A DNA stretch of 11,496 bases from assembly GCA_045106735.1 (NCBI GenBank), contig JBGCEZ010000038.1:1-11496 (forward strand). The letters run 5' to 3'. The position numbers and the translations under genes were made by a program. Below the pieces are notes generated by a model. That model searched no databases. It was given only the letters and a program-made list of their open reading frames with translations, and was not told where the DNA came from. Shown piece by piece: positions 1 through 8,300 of this stretch; position 1 is the stretch's first letter, and each line of letters starts with the position of its first letter. Source of the DNA: JBGCEZ01 sp045106735. GTDB lineage: Bacteria > Planctomycetota > Phycisphaerae > Phycisphaerales > SM1A02.

Positions 1-825
1 ATCGAGGGTGTCCACGACTCCGTCGCCCTGGACATCGGCGAGACACGACCCGGATCCCGGCTCCGGGCACGGCCCCCACTGCTCGAGCACCATCAGCAGG
101 TCGCTGGCCCCAACGATGCCGTCGGCGTCCAAGTCGGCCAATTGAACGATGCGAAAGTCGAACTCGTACTCCGCCTCGTCCGAGAACGATCCACAGCCAC
201 CACCCGTCTCGGCCTGTGAACCACCGAAGACGCGGACCTGCCCGGGCTCGAGGACCCGCGCCGCGATCACCGCGGGACCAGAATCATTCTCGATGATCTC
301 CACGCCGTCGGCCGTCTCAAGACGAACCTCGTGGGCCGAGTCACCGGGATCCTGCGTCGCGACGGTCCGGTACCACACCCGCGCCGGACGCAGCACGTTC
401 CACGTGATGTCGAACGTCGACCGGCCGAGGGCTTCGGCGGTGATGCCGCAACTGCACTCGCGAAACGCGAACATCGACCCCGTGGCGGCGAACTGCGCAT
501 CGCCGAGGGTGCTGCTCATCTGACCATCGCCAAAGGCGATCACGACGGCGACGCACCCGTCGATCGTATCGGTGAAGAGCGCATTGCCGGTGAAGTTGAT
601 GTTGAACGGCCCTGGCTCCTCGCGCGAGGCCAGTGGCGGGTCATCGATGACCGGGCCACTGCGGGCAAAGGAGTCGACGGTCCGAATCGACGTCACCAAC
701 TCGGCCAACGGTCCGTCGTCGGCGCTGGCCAACGCAGACATCGCGCCGCTGGCGAGCAGGACGGCGGCAAGGACGGAGCGCGTCGGAACTGACGACGAAG
801 ACGACGCAGGGGAAGCATCAAACAT
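1..825 (-). CDS. Secreted protein with C-terminal dockerin-like EF-hand repeats, 3'-partial
   Basis: The frame is open from the ATG at 825..823 to the left edge (275 visible residues, no stop). In-frame TGA-TGA codons upstream make this the first possible ATG; the ribosome binding site is weak. Residues 13-35 form a signal peptide (V-P-T-R-S-V-L-A-A-V-L-L-A-S-G-A-M) with likely cleavage after A-S-A at 35. The central part, residues 36-227, looks beta-rich with several Cys (D-G-C-V, R-E-C-S-C-G, G-G-G-C-G) and is not recognised. Residues 231-253 match a dockerin type I/EF-hand unit (D-L-D-A-D-G-I-V-G-A-S-D-L-L-M-V-L-E-Q-W-G-P-C). A second calcium loop starts at 264 (A-D-V-Q-G-D-G-V-V-D) and is cut by the edge. 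Probably only about 15-20 residues are missing. Such C-terminal pairs are frequent in planctomycete exported proteins, where they need not mean a cellulosome. It appears to be a separate transcription unit from the operon upstream. Confidence 0.88.
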   Translation of the reverse strand, partial: MFDASPASSSSSVPTRSVLAAVLLASGAMSALASADDGPLAELVTSIRTVDSFARSGPVIDDPPLASREEPGPFNINFTGNALFTDTIDGCVAVVIAFGDGQMSSTLGDAQFAATGSMFAFRECSCGITAEALGRSTFDITWNVLRPARVWYRTVATQDPGDSAHEVRLETADGVEIIENDSGPAVIAARVLEPGQVRVFGGSQAETGGGCGSFSDEAEYEFDFRIVQLADLDADGIVGASDLLMVLEQWGPCPEPGSGSCLADVQGDGVVDTLD

Positions 826-1083
826 GTTCGATCTCGCAACACGCCAGGACAGTCATCACATGCACACGACCACGCGATCGTGCGGCCACGAGGCAGGCGT
901 GTCACATGCCCCCGGACGGCGTGTCGATCATACGACAGGGCGCGCCGCGCGCACACCCCCTTCTCGACAACCTGGCGCGAAGACAACACACGACGGGACC
1001 GTCGCGCAGTTCCAACCGTCGCCACACGGGACTCTTGCATGGCCTGAGGCCGATTCAACGCCAGGGCCGTTGCCCGGGAACCC
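826..1083. other. Intergenic region between the operon and the secreted dockerin-like gene
   Basis: This 258-base stretch has no credible gene. Any plus-strand frame crossing it is rich in Pro/Arg/Ser with no start signal. It should hold the 3' end of the upstream operon (hairpin at 1061..1078) and the promoter of the gene starting at 825. I cannot point to a convincing promoter: the best minus-strand -10-like hexamer is TATGAT at 932..927, but no good -35 lies at the right distance. Two in-frame TGA codons shortly upstream of 825 confirm that the secreted protein does not extend into this region. Confidence 0.6.
1061..1078 (-). terminator. Hairpin just after the membrane-hairpin gene, possible terminator
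   Basis: The plus-strand sequence ccagggc-cgtt-gcccggg can form a 7-base stem with one mismatch and a four-base loop. It begins a few bases after the TGA at 1084. No T-run follows on the minus strand, so it is not a textbook intrinsic terminator. It may be a weak terminator or a 3'-end-stabilising hairpin. Its position, at the end of the three-gene run and before the intergenic gap, is the main support. Confidence 0.35.
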
Positions 1084-1554
1084 TCAGCCTGACGCCGCTG
1101 AATCCTTCAAGGCATCCGCCGCCTTCCGCGCAGCGATGGCCGAGTCGCTCACCAACACAGCACGCCGAGCTCGATTGGCGGATTGCAACGCGATCATGCC
1201 ATCAATTTCGTGCCCAAGTTCCGCGGCCTGGCATTCCAATTCGACCGCCGAAGCGAAGAACCAACGCCACCAAACAGCTCCCGCCGCACCAGCTGCGACC
1301 AGCGCAGCCGCTCCCCACACCACGGCCGGCAATCCAGCGAGCGCTGCCGGCACCGCAACCACCGCCCCGCCGATCGCTCCAGCCACGAACGCAAACGGCA
1401 GCGGCGGCAACCCCACCGACTCCATCAACTTCGCCACGCGGCGTCGCACCCACAGCCCACGGAGCCGGCGTTCGGCGAGCTCCCGCGCCTGAAGCAGCGC
1501 CTCAACCGCGGTGTCCAGTCGTTCAATCTCTTCCTGGGCTTGGGCTTCGTACAT
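1084..1554 (-). CDS. Small membrane-hairpin protein with helical cytoplasmic ends, function unknown
   Basis: The product is 156 residues. Residues 1-46 are charged and probably helical or coiled-coil (E-E-I-E-R-L-D-T-A-V-E-A-L-L-Q-A-R-E-L-A). Two hydrophobic segments follow, at about 53-73 and 76-96 (Ala/Gly/Val-rich, ending V-W-W-R-W-F-F), making a tight hairpin. Residues 103-150 form a second amphipathic helix (A-V-E-L-E-C-Q-A-A-E-L-G-H-E-I-D). Arginines cluster just before the hairpin (L-R-G-L-W-V-R-R-R-V), so the positive-inside rule puts both ends in the cytoplasm. There is no signal peptide. The gene starts 60 bases after the lipoprotein stop with a good Shine-Dalgarno, so it is probably the third gene of the secretin operon. 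I do not recognise a family. An inner-membrane accessory role is possible but unproven. The ATG, length and hydrophobicity make it a convincing real gene. Confidence 0.78.
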   Translation of the reverse strand: MYEAQAQEEIERLDTAVEALLQARELAERRLRGLWVRRRVAKLMESVGLPPLPFAFVAGAIGGAVVAVPAALAGLPAVVWGAAALVAAGAAGAVWWRWFFASAVELECQAAELGHEIDGMIALQSANRARRAVLVSDSAIAARKAADALKDSAASG

Positions 1555-1561
1555 CGCCGGG

Positions 1562-1568
1562 CCACCTC
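1562..1568 (-). promoter_or_regulatory. Shine-Dalgarno of the membrane-hairpin gene
   Basis: GAGGTGG on the minus strand, seven bases upstream of the ATG at 1554..1552. It is the best ribosome binding site in the window and fixes the start of the downstream gene. Confidence 0.7.
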
Positions 1569-1614
1569 GTGCTCGCGGTGGCGTCCGTCGAGCACACGGA
1601 CCGCCGAACTGCCC

Positions 1615-2343
1615 TCAACCCCCGAACCGCGCCAATCGCGGATCCGCACTCGTGCGCACCAATGGCGACCCGACCTCTTCCGGCTGGAACATCGCCCGCA
1701 CATCGAGTTCGACGGCCGGCATCTGATCGCTCACGCCCGCCGCAGACAGGTCCAGGCGGTAGCGGTAACACGTGCCGTAAATGGCCTCGGTCTCCGCCTC
1801 GGCCTGCGTTTCGGAGCCGAAACTCCAGCGGGCGATGGGTTCGGTAGCGGCCAAAGCGCCGGCATCGCGGGCCATGCCGCGCGATGGCGCGGGCCATGCT
1901 TCGAAGGTGAAGGTGCCCGGCGTGGCCAGGCTCATCGCGTGGCGGTCTCGATTGAAGAGCGCCGCCGTCACCTCGACGGAATCGAATGATCCGTTGCCGT
2001 CGGTGTCCGCGGTGCGCGGGGCCACCAGGAGGATCATCTCCTGCGGCACGATCCCGCGTTCCGCCGGCTCGTACGCCCGCGGCCGCGCCGGCGCCGGCAA
2101 CCCATCCTCCGTCACCACCCGCTCGGTCACGCAGCCGCCCGTCCCGATCGCGGCCAGCACACCGGCGGTGGCCAGGATCCGCGTCGTTGCCGGTCGCGCC
2201 TCGTGCGCCCACCGCGCGGCTCGCGCCGATCGCGCCAAGAGCGCTACCCGCGCCCCCCGCGCCGACCGCGTCACCCGCGTCACCCGCTCCCCCAACGCCC
2301 CTCGGCCCGGCTCCAACCCCTCTCGCTCGGCGTGCATCTGCAT
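1615..2343 (-). CDS. Secretin-coupled lipoprotein with Arg/Ala-repeat N-terminal extension, function unknown
   Basis: The product is 242 residues, from the ATG overlapping the secretin stop to a TGA at 1617..1615. It has a hydrophobic stretch I-L-A-T-A-G-V-L-A-A-I-G-T-G-G-C with the lipobox Cys at residue 71, so it should be lipidated. Residue +2 is Val rather than Asp, which under Lol rules suits outer-membrane sorting. An unusual 50-residue, Arg-rich extension precedes the signal and contains an (X-Ala-Arg)n tract. The mature part looks like an all-beta domain with a calcium-loop-like D-T-D-G-N-G-S-F-D at residues 113-121 and alternating hydrophobic strands to the end. I do not recognise the family. 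Its coupling to the secretin suggests a secretin partner, perhaps pilotin-like in role, but it is larger than classical pilotins and this is inference. The true start could lie downstream at a GTG or TTG (Val21, Leu36), since the extension is odd. Confidence 0.85.
   Translation of the reverse strand: MQMHAEREGLEPGRGALGERVTRVTRSARGARVALLARSARAARWAHEARPATTRILATAGVLAAIGTGGCVTERVVTEDGLPAPARPRAYEPAERGIVPQEMILLVAPRTADTDGNGSFDSVEVTAALFNRDRHAMSLATPGTFTFEAWPAPSRGMARDAGALAATEPIARWSFGSETQAEAETEAIYGTCYRYRLDLSAAGVSDQMPAVELDVRAMFQPEEVGSPLVRTSADPRLARFGG
2195..2293 (-). repeat. 9-base minisatellite, about 11 units, encoding an (X-Ala-Arg)n tract
   Basis: On the plus strand the sequence falls into consecutive 9-base units with consensus c-g-c-g-c-c-n-n-n. 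From 2222 these are cgcgccgat, cgcgccaag, agcgctacc, cgcgccccc, cgcgccgac, cgcgtcacc, cgcgtcacc and cgctccccc, with three looser units to the left (2195-2221). Two adjacent units (2267-2275 and 2276-2284) are identical. In the lipoprotein frame it encodes ten tripeptides at residues 21-50: VTR, VTR, SAR, GAR, VAL, LAR, SAR, AAR, WAH, EAR. It directly precedes the lipoprotein signal sequence. Confidence 0.8.
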
Positions 2344-2345
2344 CA
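2341..2345 (-). promoter_or_regulatory. TGATG stop/start overlap coupling secretin and lipoprotein translation
   Basis: Read on the minus strand the bases are T-G-A-T-G: the secretin TGA (2345..2343) shares its A with an ATG (2343..2341) that opens the lipoprotein frame. The bases just upstream (gggcaagaag) are purine-rich but not a strong Shine-Dalgarno, as expected where re-initiation by terminating ribosomes supplies translation. This overlap is the main reason for choosing this ATG over the one 39 bases upstream at 2382. Confidence 0.7.
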
Positions 2346-5300
2346 CTTCTTGCCCGTTCCCGACCCAAAGACCTCTTCCCACGGCACCGGGTTGCCCTCG
2401 GCGTCGTAGAGCCCGCTGTCTTCAAACAGCCCGCGGCGAAGCTGGTCCCGCACCGCGTCCGGCAGCGTCATTCGGTCGATCTCGCGGTCGGTCAGGAAGT
2501 CCGTGCGGGCGAGTTCGGTCGGCGACTGAATCACGTGGGGCGTGAGGACGATGAGCAGCTCGGTCTTGAGGCTCGTCTCGTCGTCGTTGCGGAAGATCGG
2601 GCCGACGAGCGGCAGGTCGCCGAAGAACGGCACCTTCCGGCGGCGGAACTCGTACCGGTCGCTGATCAAACCGCCAATGACAATCGTCTGGCCATCGCGC
2701 ACCGTCACCGTCGTGTTCGCCGACCGCTCGGTGATGATCGGCGCGGTCAGATCCTCATTGATCTGCGTGGTCCGCCGCGTCAGGGCCGAAAGTTCCGGCA
2801 GCACATCCAGTCGCACGAACCCGTCGGGGTTGATCGACGGCGTCACGTTGAGCGTCAGGCCCACGCGTTCTTCGATCGTGCCGGTGTTCAGGTTGCCGCT
2901 GTCGGAAACGTTGCTGGTCTCGGCCACGCGGATGCGTTCGCCGACAAAGAGCTCCGCCGCCTCGTTGTTGGCCGCCATGATCGACGGGTTGCTCAAGACC
3001 TGCACCCGGCCCTGCGACTGAATCGCTTGCAGCAGAAGCTGGAAATCCTTGCCGACCACGCTCAGACTCGGCGTCCCAACGCCGCCGACGAAGGCACTGG
3101 CCAGGCCGAAGGCCGGACCGAGCAGCACGTCGTCCACCGGGTTGGAAGAACTGAAGTCCACCCCCCAGCGGTCCTCGGTGTCGAGGGTCACCTCGGCCAG
3201 CAGCACCTGGATCAGGACCTGCGGCGGGTCGATGTCGAGGCTGGTGATCAGCTCTTCGACCTTGCTGCGGTAGCGCGGGCTGACGCTGACCAGCACGCTG
3301 TTGCTGGTGGGGTCGCCGCTGATGGTGATCTCGCGTTCGAGCAGCCGGGCGGCCGAACCGATTTGATCGCCATCGAGCGTGCCGACGAGCTTCTCTTGCT
3401 CCTCGCGGACAAAGTCGCCGAGCACCTGGGCGACCTCTTCGGCCCGGGCGTTGCGCAGTTGGTAGGTGAACGTCTCGCGTTCGTTCGCTTCCAGCCTGTC
3501 GAGCTTCGCCACCACGTCGTCGACGAGGTCGAGGTACGTGGGCGTGCCCGAAACGATCAGACTGTTGGTCCGGCTGTCGACGGTGATCGAAAGCTGGGGC
3601 CGGCGATCCGGCACCGCAGTCAGATTCGCTCCGTCCAGGCTCCCACCGCCGGCGGGCGTCGCCGCCGCACCATCGGTCGGCCGCAGCACAAAGCCATCGC
3701 GGCTTCGGTTCAGGTTGAACAGCTGGGCCAGGATGCCGCTCATCGCCGTGGCGTCGGCATTCTGCAGATTGAAGATGCGGATGTTCTGGGCGCCGATCGA
3801 CGACTCGTCCAGGTCCTGGACGAGCTGCTCGATGAGCCGCAGGGCATCGGCCGGGGCCCGGACGATGATCGCGTTGGTGCGCGTGTCCGGCGTCAGCCGA
3901 ATGCGGTCGCGGATCGCCCCGCTGACCTCGAACTCGCCCGCCGCCGGATCACCGGAAGCCAGCGGCCCGAGGTACCGAAGCACCGTCGCTTCGGCTGAAC
4001 CACGCGCCACCCGGCCCCCGCCGCCGTCGAGCACGCTGTCGATCAGGTCGACGGTCTCCTGGGCCGAGGCGGACTTCAGGGCCAGCGTGCGAATCTCCAC
4101 CACGGCCGACGGCTTCTCGGCGTCCAGCCGTCCGACGAGGGCCCGGATCGCGGCGATGTCTTCCGGCGTCCCGCGGACCAGGACCGCATTGATGCGTTCG
4201 TCGGCGGTGACGCTGACCGCGCCGTCGCCGCGGGTGTCGCGGGCTTCGTCCACGTAGAGCTCTTCGACCAACTCGACGATGTCCGTCGCCCGGCTGGAGG
4301 CCAGCGTCAGGACGTCGAACTCTTCGGCCGCGATCGCGTCCTCGCCAGCGGCGACCAGGACCTCCAGCAGGTTCTCGACGACGGCCAGGTTCTCGCGGTC
4401 CGCGGCCACGATCAGCGTGTTGCTGCCGGGCTCGGCTTCGATCGTGACCTGATCGCCGCGATCGTTCGCCCCGATCGAACGCTGACGATCACGCAGCAAT
4501 CGCTCCAGGCGATCGGCCAGCGCCTCGGCGGAGGTCCGGGCCGGCACCTGCAAGACGTGCAGGCCAACCGACGGATCGGCGGGCTCGGCGTCGAGCCGGG
4601 CCACCAGCGATTGGATGTCGGCCAGATCTTCCGGGGCCGCGGCCACCAGCAGGCTGCTGGTGCGCGGATCGGTGACGACCAACGGCCGCTGCGACCGCTG
4701 CAGGTCGCCGGGCAGGTCGGCGTAGCGCCGCTCCATCACCTGGTCGATCGTTTCGGCCAGGCGTTCGACGTCGGCCCGCCGCACGGCCACAACTTCCAGG
4801 AGGGAGTCGTCGGTGCGTTCGGTATCCAGGTCGTTGACCAGGCGTTCGATCACCGCGTACGACTCGTTGCCGGCGGCGATGATCAGGCTGTTGGTGGTGG
4901 GATCGGGGATGACCGTGGCCCGTTCCATCTCGGCTGCCTCGGGGGCGAGCCGGCGGAGGCGTTCCAGCCGGGCGTTCATCATCTCCTGCACGAGATTGCC
5001 GATGCGGGCGGCCGACGCGGTCCGAAGCTGCAGCCGCCGGATGTCGCGAAACTCCGGGGCGAGCGGCGCGTCGAGCGTGGTCAGCAGGTTCTCGAGCACG
5101 ATGAAGCTGCGGCGACTGGTGGAGACGACGAGCGTATTCGTCCGTTCGTCGGCCTCGATCACCAGGGCGTCTTCTTCCCGCATGGTGCTCGCCCGCACCT
5201 GCTGCTGGAAGAGGCGCTGCAGCGTGGTCGACAGACGCGACGCCGACGCGTGCTTCACCGGGTACAGGCGGACGGCGGCGTCCGGCGAGGCGGCGGGAAT

Positions 5301-8300
5301 GTCGAGCATCGACACGAGCTGGTCGATGATCTCCAGGTTGTCCGGCGTGCCCACCACGAGCAGCGAATTCATCTGGGCGTCGGGCCGGATCACCAGCCGC
5401 TGCATGGGCTGGAAGACATCGGACTCGATCACGCCAACGCCGCCGGGCAAGCCGGGGGCGTCGCCACCCGGATCCAGCGGACCGCCGTCGCGGGCCATCC
5501 GCAGGCGGCCGACCTGATTGCGGAGCGGCCCGGCCAGGGCGGCATCGGTGCGGCCCTCGACCAGAATCGCTTCGAGCGTGGTCGCGAGTTCTTCGGCGTC
5601 GGCGTGCTGGAGAGCGACGATGCGCGGCTCGACCCAGCCCACGGCCACATCGGCATCCAGCCGTTGGCCGAGCACTTCAACGAGGGCGACGGCGTCTTCC
5701 TTGCCGGCGACGATCACGGTATTGGTACGGGCGTCCACACTCAGGGCCACCGCGTCCAGCAATGCCTGGCCGACGGTGCCGCCGGGAATGCCGACGAGTT
5801 CCGAGCCCGGCACGCGGCCGAGTTCGCGGCCCTGGCGGAAGAGTTCCTGCGTGATCCGCACGAACTCGGCCGCCTCGATGTTCTGCATCGGCAGGAGCTG
5901 CACGGTCAGGCCTTCAACCAACGGGACCGAGTCAAGGGTGCCGATGAGTTCGACGAGGGCTTCGGCATTGCCGGCACTCGAAGAAACGAAGATCACGTTC
6001 GAGCCGTCGTCGGCCACCAAACGGACGGGCTCGGCCAGGTCCAGTTCCAGGTCCGCTTCGTCCAATCCGTCGCGGCGAACCGTCAGCCGGCGAATCTGTT
6101 CCTGGGCCGCCCGGGCGAGCGCGCCCCCGGTGGGACCCGAGGCCGGATCAAGCATGCCGCGAAGCACTTCGGTCACGGTGCTCGCCCGCGCCCGCTGCAA
6201 TCGGACCAGCCGCGTTTCGGCCGCGATGAGGGCGGGCTCGGCGTCGAGCGTCTTGAGCAGGCCGACGATCGTCTCTCGGTCGGCCGGGTTCGCCAGCACG
6301 ATCACCGCCCGCCGGCCGGGGACCGGGGCCACGGTGATCGGCTCGGTGGTGATGCGGCCGGTGGCGTTGGCCGGGGCCGGACGGTCCAGGCCGATGCGGC
6401 GGATCGTTTGCTGGACCTGCTGGGGATCCACGTTCTCCAGCTCGATGATGAAGATGCCCTGGCCGGTGCCCGGGGACAGGCGATCGAGTTCGTCGACCGT
6501 GGCCCGAATGTCGGCCAGCAGATCCGCCGGCGCCCCAACGATGATCGAATTGCCGGCCGGATCGACCTGCAGCGTGAGGACCGCCCCGCGCCGCTCGGCC
6601 TTGGCCTGGTACGCCGACTCGATGGCCGACGCGATCCGCGCGGCCGGGGCCGACGCCGGAGTCAGCACGGCGACCGCGATGTCGCTGCCACCGGATGCGG
6701 CGAGCAGTTGCTCGGCCACGCCGGAGATCTGTTGAAAGGAAGCGTCTTCGGCCCGCACGATCACGGTGCCGGAGGCCGCATCGCCGACGATCTTGAGCAT
6801 GCCGCGGGACGTCTCGGCGTCGTCGGCGTAAAGGTTGTTCAGGGCCGTCGCGATCGCGTCGGGATCGGCGCCGGGCACGGCGATGAGCCGCGGCGCGGGA
6901 AGGCGTTCGACGTCGGGCACGTCGAGCTGGGACACGATCGACTCGATCTTGAGTAGGTTGCGGCGGCTGGCCGAGACGATCAGCGAATTGGTCAGCGGCT
7001 CGCTCGCCGCCCGCACCAGATCGCTGCCGGGAGCCGGGGTGACGGGCTGCGGCTGACGTTCGCGGCGGTTGCCACCGTCAGCATTCTCGCCCTCGCCGCC
7101 GTCGCCGTTCTGTTCCTGGTTGCGGTTCTGGTTCCCGCGCTGATTGCGGTTCGTGTTCTGCTGCCGGCCGGTGGCGAAGACTTCGTTGATCGCCCGGGCC
7201 ACGCGATCGGCATCGGCATGGTCAAGGGCGATCACCCGCAGTTGCTGCGAGGCGTCGTACTCGGGACTGTCGAGCCGGTTGATCAGGGCGGTGATGCCCT
7301 CCCATTCCGACTCGTCGGCGCTGATGACCAGGCTGTTGGTCGCTTCGTCGGCGGTGATGCGGACGTTGCGGGCCTCGGGCGTGGCCGCCTCGAAGGCCAG
7401 GATGCCGTAGAAGGTGCCGAGGGCCTCGCGGACCTTGCGGGCCTCGGCGAACTCCATGGCCACGAACTCGGTGCGCCGCGTGCGATCCACCGGCTGGTCG
7501 AGGTCGGCGATCATCTGCTCGATGATCTCGAACTGCGGGGCGGTGGCGGTGACGATCACCCGGTTCTCGACGCGGTCCATGACGAAGCGCGGCTTCGGAT
7601 CGCCGGGCCATTCGCCCACCCGCTCCAGGGTGAACACGACGTCGTCCACGAACGCGTGTTCCAGGTCGACGATGCGGTAGTCCGAGGGAGCGGCGGCCGG
7701 CGCTTCGTCGAGCTGGCGAATCAGCCGCTCGATCACCGGGAAGGATTCGGGCGTGCCGGTGACGATCAGCGTGTTCGAACGCGAATCGCCCACGATGCTG
7801 GCCACCACCTTGACCGCTTCCCCGTCGGGATCAAGCTTGATGAGCGAACCTTCGGTGCGGCCGAGGCCGTCCAGGTCGAGGGCCCGGGTCAGCACCGTCT
7901 CGGCTTCCAGGACGTCGGCCGACTCGAGCGTGTAGATCTGGACGATCGTTTCGTCGCCCGGATCCCGTTGGTCGAGCCGCTGGACGAGTCCGGCGACCCG
8001 GTCGTACTGCTGCCGCGGGGCGCTCACGATCAGGCTGTTGGACCGCTCGTCCACCGTCACTCGCACCGCATCCTCGCGGCCGCGGCCGCCGAACTGGTCG
8101 CGAACGATGTCGGCGATCATGGCCGCCTCGCCCTCTTCGATCGCAATGATCTCGGTGGTGCGGTCGCCGCGGTCGGGTTGGTCAAGCTGCGAGAGCAACT
8201 CACGCACCACGGCCAGGTCATCGGCCGTGCCCGCGACCACCACGGCCCCGGCGGTGCGATTGGATCGCACGATCGTGCTGCGGTCGCCGCCGCCGGCGAT

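Noticed and set aside
927..932. TATGAT as a -10 box for the gene starting at 825
   Set aside because: No acceptable -35 lies 16-18 bases upstream and the gap to the start codon is about 100 bases; a single hexamer is not enough.
572..1847. Plus-strand open frames across the intergenic region (572-1492 and 906-1847)
   Set aside because: Pro/Arg/Ser-rich composition without domains, overlapping three convincing minus-strand genes.
2380..2382. Upstream ATG for the lipoprotein gene
   Set aside because: It would lie inside the secretin gene and lengthen an already over-long N-terminus by 13 residues; the ATG overlapping the secretin stop is more natural.
1986..3998. Plus-strand open frame of 670 codons
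   Set aside because: Covers the lipoprotein and the conserved secretin domain in antisense. Its first part is Pro/Arg/Ala low-complexity sequence created by the 9-base minisatellite.
4557..6956. Plus-strand open frame of 799 codons
   Set aside because: Same reason: antisense to the secretin, with no recognisable domain and no start signal, and the sense frame has unmistakable secretin motifs.
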